Positions 16,696 through 26,217 of a stretch of 64,000 nucleotides of DNA are shown piece by piece; position 1 is the first letter of the stretch, and each line of letters begins with the position of its first letter. The DNA comes from DATFQE01 sp963739085 (lineage in GTDB: Bacteria; Actinomycetota; Thermoleophilia; Gaiellales; Gaiellaceae). Location: contig CAVTZA010000013.1 of NCBI GenBank assembly GCA_963739085.1, forward strand, positions 192,249 through 256,248. The letters run 5' to 3'. The notes under the pieces were generated by a model, which had not been told where the DNA came from, ran no database searches, and saw nothing but the letters and a program-made list of their open reading frames with translations. The position numbers and the translations under genes were made by a program.

Positions 16696-17903
16696 ACGCG
16701 GACGACGACAGGCCCACCCTCAGCGACATCGACGGCGGCCGTCCAGCTCGACGGCAGCCGCGCCGATCGTCCCGGCATCAGCCGCCGCACGCGCCCGCGC
16801 CAGAGCGTGCGCCCGCCCTGGCCGACCTCGACCTGTCGGGAGCCGAGGATCTCGTGCGCGCGCAGGCGGAACGGGGGCTGAGCCGTATGCTCCCGGCGAC
16901 CACGACATTCGGGGCGATCCAGTGCAGGGGGGCCTCGCACTCGATCGGAACCCGTGCTGTGGGCCACGCCTCGCCCGCGAGGTAGCGGATCACGCCTCGG
17001 CGGCCCGGCGGCCGGCGAGCGCAGCCGCGTCTGCCGTTTCCGCCCCGTGCAGGACGTTCCCCGCCGCGAAGACTCCGGGTCGGGTCGTATGGAGTCCGGC
17101 GTCGACCGCCGGGCCGCGGGTTCCGGGGTCGAGAGCCACGCCTGCGAGCCCGCGAGCTCGTGGTCGGGGATCCAGCCTGCGGTGAAGACCACGAGGTCGC
17201 AGGCCACGCGCCTGAGTCGCCCGTCACGAGGTGCGTGAGCTCGACCTCCTCGACTCGCTGGTCGCCGAGGACTTCGTCAGCTCGTGCGGGTGAGGAGAGG
17301 GACGCGGAGCGAACGGCTGCCCCGGCGCGGAAGGCGGCGAGCGTCTGGTGTCCGGCTGCTCGGTGACCATCGCGACCGCACGCGCCCCGCCGTGGGCGAG
17401 GGTGAGGAGCGCAGAGAAGCTCACGTGCTCGGCGCCGACGACCACCGCCCGGCGGCCTGACCGCTCGCCCAGGAGGTAGACGAGCTGCTGCAGCGCTCCG
17501 GTCGTGAGCACCCCCTGCGGGCGCGACCCGGGCACGAGCCGGGCGGCGCGCGGCCGTTCGCGGCAGCCCGTGGCGAGCACCGAGGCGCGCGCCTCCAGCT
17601 TGGAGCGCCGCGTGGGCTGGTTGAGCTCGAGCGCACCCTCGTCGCTCCAGCCGGTGACCTGCGTGTGCGTCCTGATCGCCACGCCCGCCTCGGCTGCGAG
17701 CTCGGCCAGGCGCGCGCGTAGCGGGGCCCGCTGAGAGGCCGATGGAGGTCGCGGAGACCGAAGCCGTGATGGCGGGCATGACGCGGAATGCCGCCGACCT
17801 CCGCCTCGCGCTCGACCACGACCACGCTCCCCGCGCCTGCCGAGCTCAGCGCGACCGCTGCGGCAAGGCCCGCCGGGCCGCCGCCGACGACGGCGACGTC
17901 CAC
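16689..17903 (-). pseudogene. FAD/NAD(P)-dependent pyridine nucleotide oxidoreductase, multiple frameshifts
   Basis: The similarity can be followed across all three frames. It starts near GTG 17903 with VDVAVVGGGPAGLAAAVALS and VVVEREAEVGGIPRH. It continues with RARLAELAAEAGVAIRTHTQ, ASVLATGCRERPRAARLVPG, the second Rossmann region GERSGRRAVVVGAEHVSFSA, CDLVVFTAGWIPDHELAGS and a C-terminal domain ending GGPVVVRVA at 16689. This matches the second subunit of type II (GlpABC/TM1433-like) glycerol-3-phosphate dehydrogenase systems, which pass electrons from the dehydrogenase subunit. At least five single-base shifts are needed. No internal stop is conserved in frame, so sequence error is as likely as true decay. 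Confidence 0.65.
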
Positions 17904-17920
17904 CCGCTCGCCCGGTGCCG

Positions 17921-19311
17921 TCAGAGCCCGCCAACCTGCCGTCCCGGTGCTCGGCCAGCAGCGCGGCGACAGTGGGCCCGCAGAAGAACCCCTGACAGCG
18001 GCCCATGAGCGCCCGCGTGCGGCGGCGGAGGCCGTCGAGGTCGCGCGCCGGGACGGCGCTCTGCGCCGCGTCGAGGATCTCGCCGCGGGTGACGCGCTCG
18101 CAGTGGCAGACGAGCGTCCCGTAGTCCTCGTCGGAGGCGATTCGCGCGGCTCGGCGTAGGGGCGCAGCTGCCCTCGCCGATGTTCGGCATCCGCACGGCG
18201 GGGAGACCTCCGCGCGTCGCGCAGCGGCAAGCCGGCGTCACCGAGCTCGTCCCGCACGTACTCGGCGATCGCCAGCGAGGCGGTGAGCCCGGTCGAGCGG
18301 ATACCGCCCACGCAGACGTAGCGCCGTCCGCATCGACGCGGAGCTGGTAGTCGGCGTGCTCGGTGGCGGCCCGCAGGCCGGCGTAGACGGCCGTGACCTC
18401 CTCGTCGAGCAGCGCAGGGACGATGCGCCGCCCGTGCTCGAGCAGGTCGGCGATGCCCGGCCGCGGTCGAGCCCGTGTCGTTCTTGTCGCTCGACGTCCT
18501 CGGCGGTGGGACCGAGCACGACGTTGCCGAACACGGTCGGGCGACGAGCACGCCCTTCTGGTCCCGGTCGGGCACCGGCAGCAGAACGTGGCGTACCAGC
18601 GCCGCGGCGAGCTTGTCGAAGACGATCAGCTCGCCGCGCCGCGGCGTGACCGTGAACGCTCGTGGCCGAACAGACGATCGATCTCGTCGGCGTGAAGACC
18701 CGCGGCGTTGACGACCCAGCGCGCCCGCAACGCCCCGCGTGAGCTCGTCGACGAGCCAGCCGCCGTCCGGACGCCGGGCCAGCCGCGACGCGCTCGCTCG
18801 CGATGCAGGTGCACCCCTTCGAGCACCGCCTCGGTCGCGAACGCGAGCGGCGTCGTGAACGGGCAGATGATGCTCTCGTCGGGGATCTCGAGCGCGCCGA
18901 GCGCGCCGGGGCCGAGGTGCGGCTCGCGCCCGGCGAGCTCGTCGCGGCCGATCTGTGTCGCCCGGTCGTAGCCGTTCCGCGAGCGTTCTCCGCGATCGCC
19001 GGGAACGCGCGAGCTGCTCGTCGTCCCACGCGACCAGCAGCGCGCCCGTGCGCTCGATCGGGATGCCGACCTCCTCGGCGTAGGCCGGAGGAGGCGCATG
19101 ACCGCGCGACACGAGCCGCGCCTCGAGCGTCCCGGGCTTCGCGTCGAAGCCGGTGTGCAGGATGGCGGTGTTCGCCTTGCTCGTGCCGGTGCCGACGTCG
19201 CGCGGCCGCCTCGAGGAGCACGACGCGAAGCTCGAAGCGCGCAAGCTCGCGGCGATCGCCGCGCCGACGACTCCGGCGCCGATGACGGCGACGTCGTAGC
19301 CAGCCGGGCGC

Positions 19312-19316
<5 letters not shown>
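17921..19316 (-). pseudogene. FAD-dependent glycerol-3-phosphate dehydrogenase-like protein with BFD [2Fe-2S] domain, multiple frameshifts
   Basis: Pieces in successive frames give a coherent DAO-family protein: GYDVAVIGAGVVGAAIAASL (FAD site), GTGTSKANTAILHTGFDAKP, EVGIPIERTGALLVAWDDEQ, FTVTPRRGELIVFDKLAAAL and VCVGGIRSTGLTASLAIAEY. The C-terminal BFD-like [2Fe-2S] domain reads YGTLVCHCERVTRGEILDAA and GRCQGFFCGPTVAALLAEH, with the CxC and CxxxxC ligands. This is the architecture of Thermotoga-type GlpA (TM1432). The exact start is unclear because no ATG/GTG precedes the FAD motif in frame. It lies between the kinase and oxidoreductase genes and needs about ten indel repairs. Confidence 0.62.
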
Positions 19317-20740
<1,424 letters not shown>

Positions 20741-20799
20741 AGGATATTCAGAGCCGGCCGACTATATCGCGGGCGTACAAAGGAGCCTCGGATCGTGGG

Positions 20800-20826
20800 C
20801 CGAACGGGAGGTTGACTTCCGTTCGG
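20800..20826. promoter_or_regulatory. inverted repeat CCGAACGG-N11-CCGTTCGG overlapping a -35 box
   Basis: Perfect 8-bp arms at 20800-20807 and 20819-20826 flank the -35 hexamer TTGACT of the permease promoter. The position and symmetry are those of an operator for a dimeric repressor. It is also within 60 bp of the divergent kinase start at 20740, so one regulator could control both directions. Confidence 0.6.
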
Positions 20827-20841
20827 ACGCGGAAGTAGATT
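20812..20841 (+). promoter_or_regulatory. sigma70-type promoter TTGACT-N18-TAGATT with Shine-Dalgarno downstream
   Basis: The -35 is at 20812-20817 and the -10 at 20836-20841. The expected start near 20848 leaves a leader of about 30 nt containing GAGGAGGA at 20863-20870, 7 nt before ATG 20878. It is one of the few leadered promoters in the window. Confidence 0.65.
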
Positions 20842-20877
20842 CGCCCGTCGGCGACGGGGTCAGAGGAGGATCGGGAC

Positions 20878-23379
20878 ATGGCGGACGAACCCGGAGATCT
20901 AGAGCCGCGACGAGCAACGGCTCGCGGAGCTCGGCTACGAGCAGGACCTCGCGAGGGTATGGAGCGGCTTCTCAACTTCGCGATCTCGTTCACGATCATC
21001 TCGATCCTGGCCGGCTGCTTCACCACGTACGGGCAGGCCTGGAACTACGGCGGCCCGATCAACGTCTCGTGGGGCTGGCTGATCATCCTCGGTCTCATCC
21101 TCTTCGTCGCGCTCGGCATGAGCGAGCTGGCATCCGCCTACCCCACGGCCGGCGGCCCCTACTGGTGGGCGCACAGACTCGGCGGCGCGGGCTGGTCCTG
21201 GTTCACCGGCTGGTTCAACGTGATCGGGCTGATCGCGGTGGTCGCATCCGTGGACTACGCCGCCGCTCTGTTCGCTTCGACGCTATTCAACCTCTGGGGG
21301 CTCGACCTCGGCTTCATCGACTTCGCCGACGGCGCCAATCTGCGGGACATCTTCGCCGTCTTCCTCGTGCTCATCGTCCTGCATGCGTTGGTGAACATCT
21401 ATTCGTCGCACCTCGTCGCGCTCTTCAACAACATCTCGGTCTTCTGGCACCTGTTCGGCTTTGCCGCGATCCTCCTGATCCTCGTCTTCGTGCCCGACCG
21501 GCATCAGAGCGTCGACTTCGTGTTCACCGAGACCATCAACAACTCGGGCTTCGACGGCGGCTCGACGGCCGGAGTGGCCTTCCTGTTCCTCGTGATACCC
21601 GTGGGCTGGCTGCTGACGATGTACACGATCACCGGGTACGACGCCTCCGCTCACGTGGCCGAGGAGACGCGTGAGGCCGAGATGGCAGCGGCGCGGGGAA
21701 TCTGGCGCTCGGTGCTCTACTCGGGAGTGCTCGGCTACGTCATCCTGCTCGCGATCACCTTCGCGGCAACCGACGTCGATGCCATCAACGAAGGGCTCGG
21801 CTACGCGCCCGCGATCTTCACGAGCGCGATGAGCGACGGCTGGGCCGAGGCCGTGATCCTGATGGCCCTGGTCGGGCAGATCTTCTGCGGGATGGCATGC
21901 CTCACGAGCTGCTCGCGGACGTTCTACGCGTTCTCGCGCGACCGCGCCGTGCCCGGCTGGCAGCTCTGGAGCAGGGTCGACAAGCGTCGTGTGCCCGTCT
22001 ACGCCGTGCTCGGCAGCGCGGTCTTCGCCGTGATCATCACGCTGCCGGCGCTGCGGGCCAACGAAGCCGGCTACCAGTGGGCGTTCTACGCAGTCACGAC
22101 GATGGCGACAATGGGCCTCTACGCCGCGTACGTCATCCCCGTCTACCTGCGCTGGCGTGCCGGCGACAACTTCCAGCCGGGCGCCTGGACACTCGGCTCG
22201 AAGTACAAGTGGATGAACCCCATCGCCACCGTGTGGGTGGCGATCTGCCTCGTGGCCTTCAGCCTTCCGTTCAGCAACCTGGGCGTTCCCTGGGAGAGCG
22301 ACTTCGACTGGACCTGGCTGAACTACGGGCCGGTCCTCCTCTTCGGCGTGATCATCATCGTCGGAGCCTGGTGGGTGCTCGGCGCGAACAAGAAGTACAA
22401 GGGCCCGGTGCGCACGATCGAGTTCGACGAGGCGATGCGGGTCATCGACGAGGAAGGGCCTCCGGGGACCCGCCGGCCGCCGAACCCGGGAGCTGACGCG
22501 AGCTCACCCGAGGCGATCGCCGCACGTGTCTGGCCGGGGCGGGAGCCCCGGCTCGAGCCGCTCGGCGGCGGCATCACGAACCACAACTTCAAGGTCCTGC
22601 TGGACGGCGAGGCCTACGTCCTGCGCATCGGCGGGAAGGACACCCAGTTCCTGGGCATCGACCGCTCCGTCGAGCACGGGGCCTCGCTCGTCGCCGCCGG
22701 CCTCGGTGTAGGGCCCGACGTGGTGGGCTTCCTCGAGCCGGAGGGCTACCTCGTCACGCGCTTCATCGAAGGCGAGCCGGTCCCACTGGAGGAGATGCGC
22801 CGTTCCGAGACCGTGCGCCGGGCCGCCGAGATGATCCGAACGTTCCACGACGGACCGCCGATCCCCGGCCGCTTCGACTCCTTCCGGGTCGTCGAGGCCT
22901 ATGCCTCGACGGCGGCCGCGCACGGCGTGCGCGTCCCCGACGACTACGCGTGGGCGAAGCAGATCGCGGACGAGATCGAGGGCGAGCGCGGCGGGGAGCA
23001 GGCCGTCTCCTGCCACAACGACCTGCTGAACGCGAACTTCATCGACGACGGCATGCGGATCCGGCTCGTCGACTGGGAGTACGCGGGCATGGGCGACCGC
23101 TTCTTCGATCTCGCCAACTTCTCCATCAACCACGAGTTCGACGACGACTCGAACTTCGCGCTGCTCGAGGCGTACTTCGGTGAGCGACGGGACGAGGACG
23201 TACGTGCGCTCCGCCTCATGCGCTTCATGTCCGATTTCCGCGAGGCGATGTGGGGCGTCGTCCAGCAGGGGATCTCGGAGCTCGACTTCGACTTCGTCGC
23301 CTACGCGACCGAGCACTTCGAGCGGCTGCGCCGGACGGCGGCCGAGGGCTCCTTCCGCGCGGCGATCAGCGCCTCGTAA
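20878..23379 (+). CDS. APC-family amino-acid/amine permease read through into a choline/ethanolamine-kinase-like domain
   Basis: One open frame of 833 codons. Residues about 30-520 are a twelve-helix APC permease (FAISFTIISILAGCFTTYGQ, AYPTAGGPYWWAHRLGGAGW, SRTFYAFSRDRAVPGWQLWS). Residues about 545-825 are an aminoglycoside-phosphotransferase-fold kinase with LEPLGGGITNHNFKVLL, the Brenner motif SCHNDLLNANF and IRLVDWEYAGMGDRFFDLAN, as in choline/ethanolamine kinases. The N-terminal 20 residues are out of frame. Between about 20909 and 20973 the +1 frame encodes the canonical permease start DEQRLAELGYEQDLARVW, so two compensating indels are present. A TGA in another frame near 22490 leaves open whether the fusion is real. 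It starts at ATG 20878 behind GAGGAGGA. Confidence 0.85.
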   Translation: MADEPGDLEPRRATARGARLRAGPREGMERLLNFAISFTIISILAGCFTTYGQAWNYGGPINVSWGWLIILGLILFVALGMSELASAYPTAGGPYWWAHRLGGAGWSWFTGWFNVIGLIAVVASVDYAAALFASTLFNLWGLDLGFIDFADGANLRDIFAVFLVLIVLHALVNIYSSHLVALFNNISVFWHLFGFAAILLILVFVPDRHQSVDFVFTETINNSGFDGGSTAGVAFLFLVIPVGWLLTMYTITGYDASAHVAEETREAEMAAARGIWRSVLYSGVLGYVILLAITFAATDVDAINEGLGYAPAIFTSAMSDGWAEAVILMALVGQIFCGMACLTSCSRTFYAFSRDRAVPGWQLWSRVDKRRVPVYAVLGSAVFAVIITLPALRANEAGYQWAFYAVTTMATMGLYAAYVIPVYLRWRAGDNFQPGAWTLGSKYKWMNPIATVWVAICLVAFSLPFSNLGVPWESDFDWTWLNYGPVLLFGVIIIVGAWWVLGANKKYKGPVRTIEFDEAMRVIDEEGPPGTRRPPNPGADASSPEAIAARVWPGREPRLEPLGGGITNHNFKVLLDGEAYVLRIGGKDTQFLGIDRSVEHGASLVAAGLGVGPDVVGFLEPEGYLVTRFIEGEPVPLEEMRRSETVRRAAEMIRTFHDGPPIPGRFDSFRVVEAYASTAAAHGVRVPDDYAWAKQIADEIEGERGGEQAVSCHNDLLNANFIDDGMRIRLVDWEYAGMGDRFFDLANFSINHEFDDDSNFALLEAYFGERRDEDVRALRLMRFMSDFREAMWGVVQQGISELDFDFVAYATEHFERLRRTAAEGSFRAAISAS

Positions 23380-24061
23380 GGCGGCTCCGCAGCCGCGACC
23401 AGCCGCCGGCGCGCCGCCGACAGCCGGAAAGCGATCCGACCGTCTGCGGCTCGAGCGCATCGAGGTGGGTGACGAGGGCGAGGAACACCTGCGCCGTCGT
23501 CAGCGCGTCGCCGTCCGCATGGTGCGGCCGGTGGACGGGCAGGCCGAGCTCCCGTGCCAGCGGCGACAGCGCCGGCGGATCCGGCAGCTGCCGGCGACGA
23601 CGGCGAAAGAGCTCCGCAGCGAGCGCAGCGGTGTCGACGACCGGGTTGACGAGCCGCAGCCCCTGGAGCTGTAGCGCGGCGGCGAGGAACCCTCGCTCGA
23701 TCTCGGCGACGTGAGCAACCAGGACCTTGCCGGCAAGGGCCTCGAGCAACACGTCCAGGGCGGCGGACAGCGGCGGCGCCTCGACGAGGTCGCTGCTACG
23801 CAGGCCGTGGATGCGGATGCTTCGCGCCTCGGGCATCCGTTGGGGCCGGACGAGCACGTAACGGGCGTCGCTCAGTCGCAGGCGCCCGTTCGCGATCTGC
23901 AGCGCCGCGAACGAGACGATTTCGTCCACGGCGGGATCGAGGCCGGTGGTCTCGAGGTCGATCACGCAGAACCCGGCGGCACGCCAGGGCACTTCGGGCC
24001 CAGGAGGAGGCGTGCGCTCGTATGCCGCCGCGGCGGACCGGGAGGTCGCCGCGTCGGCCAC
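23366..24061 (-). CDS. DnaQ-like 3'-5' exonuclease
   Basis: A 231-residue DEDDh exonuclease of the DNA polymerase III epsilon type. Exo I is FCVIDLETTGLDPAVDEIVS, Exo II lies around KVLVAHVAEIERGFLA and Exo III is HHADGDALTTAQV. It should remove nucleotides 3' to 5' from DNA or RNA. GTG 24061 was chosen because the upstream frame runs into the neighbouring coding region; it begins 2 bp after the stop of the DUF294 gene, so the two are co-transcribed. The same gene pair recurs in many bacteria. The 3' end overlaps the convergent permease-kinase gene by 14 bp. Confidence 0.88.
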   Translation of the reverse strand: MADAATSRSAAAAYERTPPPGPEVPWRAAGFCVIDLETTGLDPAVDEIVSFAALQIANGRLRLSDARYVLVRPQRMPEARSIRIHGLRSSDLVEAPPLSAALDVLLEALAGKVLVAHVAEIERGFLAAALQLQGLRLVNPVVDTAALAAELFRRRRRQLPDPPALSPLARELGLPVHRPHHADGDALTTAQVFLALVTHLDALEPQTVGSLSGCRRRAGGWSRLRSRLTRR

Positions 24062-24063
24062 GC

Positions 24064-25902
24064 CTACGTGCCCCAGACCAGGTCGGACGCCATGGCCTTC
24101 TGCACCGAGGCGACCGCGCGGAAGGCATCGCGGAGGTGGCGGCGCGTGAGGGGATTCAGTTGCTTGGGATCGAGGCGGTCGTCGGGCGGCACGCCGTCGA
24201 CGAGCTGGCGCACCTGGTGCTCCAGCCGCAGCCCCGCGAAGAGGTCGTAGGCCTCCGTGAGCGTCACGGCGTCGGCGGCCGGCAGGGTTCCGGCCTCGGC
24301 TCCGGCGCGCAGCCGCTCGACGGTCGACGTGACCTGCGCACCGGCGGCGAGTGCGGCAAAACGCGCGATGTCGACGATCGGCAGAAGACCGCCACGCTTG
24401 ATGTCGAAGCGTCCTCGATGCTCGCCGGAGTGCTCGACGATGATGTCCCTCATGAAGCCCGTCGGAGGCTTGCTGGCGAGCGCCAACCTCCGGAAGAGGT
24501 GAGCCAGGAGTGGGCGTCCTCGAGGGCCGCGCAAAGCGACGAGGGCATCGAACGCATCGTCGGGCCCGTACGCCGTCCGGCTGTCGAGCAGGATCGAGAT
24601 CACCATCGGCACCTTGTCGCCGACCGGATCGTCCAGCCATTGCTTGATCGACCGCTGCCAATCCGCCGCGGAACGGGCCGAGACGGTGCCGCTCGCCGTC
24701 ACCCCGTGCGTGTCCGACTGCCAGCCGGTCGCGGCGAGCGTCTCGATGACCTGCTCACCGATGGCGTGCATGTACGGGGCCGGGTCCGCATCGTCGCCCC
24801 CCTCCCACACCATGCCCGAGTCGACGTCGGACGAAGGAACGGCTTCGCGCCGACCGAGGCTTCCGAGCGAAAGCCAGGCGAATTCCTGCGGAGGAGGCCC
24901 CTGGGTCTCGACGGCAAGCTCGATCGCCCGGCGTACGAGCGCGTCGGCGACCACCGAGATGACGGCGCTGATCTGCGCAGGGGGCACGCCGACCTGGTGC
25001 AGGCCGATCAGCGTCGGATTCATTCGCGCTGCCGCTCGGCGTAGCTCGTCCAGGTCCCTCGCGTCCGCAATCGCCCTCCGCAGGACGAACGGCGTGCGGG
25101 TCTCTGCTGCGAGGAGGTCCAGGTCGCTCACGACGCCGAGCACGTCCCCCCTGGCCGAGAGCACCGGCACGTGGCGAATCCCCCGATCGAGCATGGCCAG
25201 CAGCAGGTCGGCGCCGTTCAAATCAGGGCCCACCGTGAACGCCGGCGCGGTCATCACTTCGCTCACGGGAGCGTCCACCGACCGGCCCTCGGCGACGACT
25301 CGCGAGCGGAGGTCCTGGTCGGTGAGGATGCCGAAGTCGTGATCGTCGAGCCGAACCAGCACCGAGCTGGCACCGGTATCGACCATTCGTCCGGCGACTT
25401 CACGGACGGTGACGTCGGGCTCGCAGATGAGCGGCTGTCCGCGGATCAGCGCCCGGACCGGCTGCTGGGCCAGGTCGAAACCGCTCACGTCCGCGGCGAC
25501 CACCGGGCCCGGCTTCGGACGAGCGAGCAGCGAGCGGGCGAGGTACTGCAGCCCCGCAGGCCGCGTAAGGAGCGGAAGCACGTCCGCGGCGGCGAGCGCG
25601 TAGCAGAGCGAGTCCTCGTGAGCGCGGGCCGCGAACCCCGTCGGGGTCGCCGAGACCATCGACGGATGTCCGAGCAGCTCGCCCTCGCCGAGGAGGTCGA
25701 GAACGCGGCCGTGGTCGACGAGCGCGACCGCGCCTCGCCGGACGACTCGCACCCGGTCCGGGGGCTCGTCGCCCTGTTTGAAGATCGTCGCACCGACCGG
25801 GAAGAACTCCACCTCCACGCGCTCGGCCAGCCGCTCGAGAGCGGCCTCCTCGAGTCCACTGAACGGATCGTGCTCCTTCAGGAACTCGGCGATGTCGTGC
25901 AT
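24064..25902 (-). CDS. cNMP-binding/CBS/DUF294 putative nucleotidyltransferase
   Basis: A 612-residue signalling protein. The order is a cyclic-nucleotide-binding domain (about 5-110, DPFSGLEEAALERLAERVEV), a CBS pair (about 145-265, GASSVLVRLDDHDFGILTDQ, DRGIRHVPVLSARGDVLGVV), a DUF294 GlnD-like nucleotidyltransferase domain (GSLGRREAVPSSDVDSG with the DxD metal pair) and a DUF294 C-terminal domain. The family is usually next to a DnaQ-like exonuclease, as here. It may modify a protein or nucleotide in response to cNMP/adenylate ligands; the substrate is unknown. ATG 25902 starts at the cNMP domain; the longer upstream frame is a shadow. The cyclase at 38886 is a possible source of cNMP (inference). 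Confidence 0.87.
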   Translation of the reverse strand: MHDIAEFLKEHDPFSGLEEAALERLAERVEVEFFPVGATIFKQGDEPPDRVRVVRRGAVALVDHGRVLDLLGEGELLGHPSMVSATPTGFAARAHEDSLCYALAAADVLPLLTRPAGLQYLARSLLARPKPGPVVAADVSGFDLAQQPVRALIRGQPLICEPDVTVREVAGRMVDTGASSVLVRLDDHDFGILTDQDLRSRVVAEGRSVDAPVSEVMTAPAFTVGPDLNGADLLLAMLDRGIRHVPVLSARGDVLGVVSDLDLLAAETRTPFVLRRAIADARDLDELRRAAARMNPTLIGLHQVGVPPAQISAVISVVADALVRRAIELAVETQGPPPQEFAWLSLGSLGRREAVPSSDVDSGMVWEGGDDADPAPYMHAIGEQVIETLAATGWQSDTHGVTASGTVSARSAADWQRSIKQWLDDPVGDKVPMVISILLDSRTAYGPDDAFDALVALRGPRGRPLLAHLFRRLALASKPPTGFMRDIIVEHSGEHRGRFDIKRGGLLPIVDIARFAALAAGAQVTSTVERLRAGAEAGTLPAADAVTLTEAYDLFAGLRLEHQVRQLVDGVPPDDRLDPKQLNPLTRRHLRDAFRAVASVQKAMASDLVWGT

Positions 25903-25915
25903 GGCGCTACGAGGA

Positions 25916-26200
25916 CTAGACGATCCAGGCGCAGCCGTCCCAGTACGCCTCGACGCGTCGGCGCGGGAAGCGGCGCACCTCGACGTGAAGCTCGCTGGGC
26001 AGGCGGGCAAGCCGTGCCGGCGCCCAGATCTCGAACGCGTCGTCCGCCACCGGGCGGAACTCGCGGTCGCCTTTGGCGTCGGTGCCGCACTCGAGCCTCG
26101 GGACCGGGTGGCAGCAGGCGGACGACGTCGGCCACACGTAGAGGCGGCCACCGCGCTCGGCAATGTACTCGCGCGCTTCCTCCGAAGCGACGACGCGCAT
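25916..26200 (-). CDS. conserved hypothetical protein with CC...C pattern
   Basis: A 94-residue protein, MRVVASEEAREYIAERGGRL, then YVWPTSSACCHPVPRLECGT, ending RVEAYWDGCAWIV. I recognise it as a small conserved family in actinobacteria but know no function. The adjacent Cys pair, two later Cys residues and one His could bind metal. ATG 26200 follows a TACACT box by exactly 6 nt, and only 17 bp separate it from the divergent dehydrogenase gene. Confidence 0.7.
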   Translation of the reverse strand: MRVVASEEAREYIAERGGRLYVWPTSSACCHPVPRLECGTDAKGDREFRPVADDAFEIWAPARLARLPSELHVEVRRFPRRRVEAYWDGCAWIV

Positions 26201-26205
26201 GTTCC

Positions 26206-26212
26206 TAGTGTA
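26206..26212. promoter_or_regulatory. two fully overlapping divergent -10 boxes
   Basis: TAGTGT (26206-26211, plus strand) is 6 nt before GTG 26218. TACACT (26207-26212, minus strand) is 6 nt before ATG 26200. The whole intergenic space is 17 bp, so the two leaderless promoters cannot be occupied at once. Confidence 0.6.
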
Positions 26213-26217
26213 CGTCC

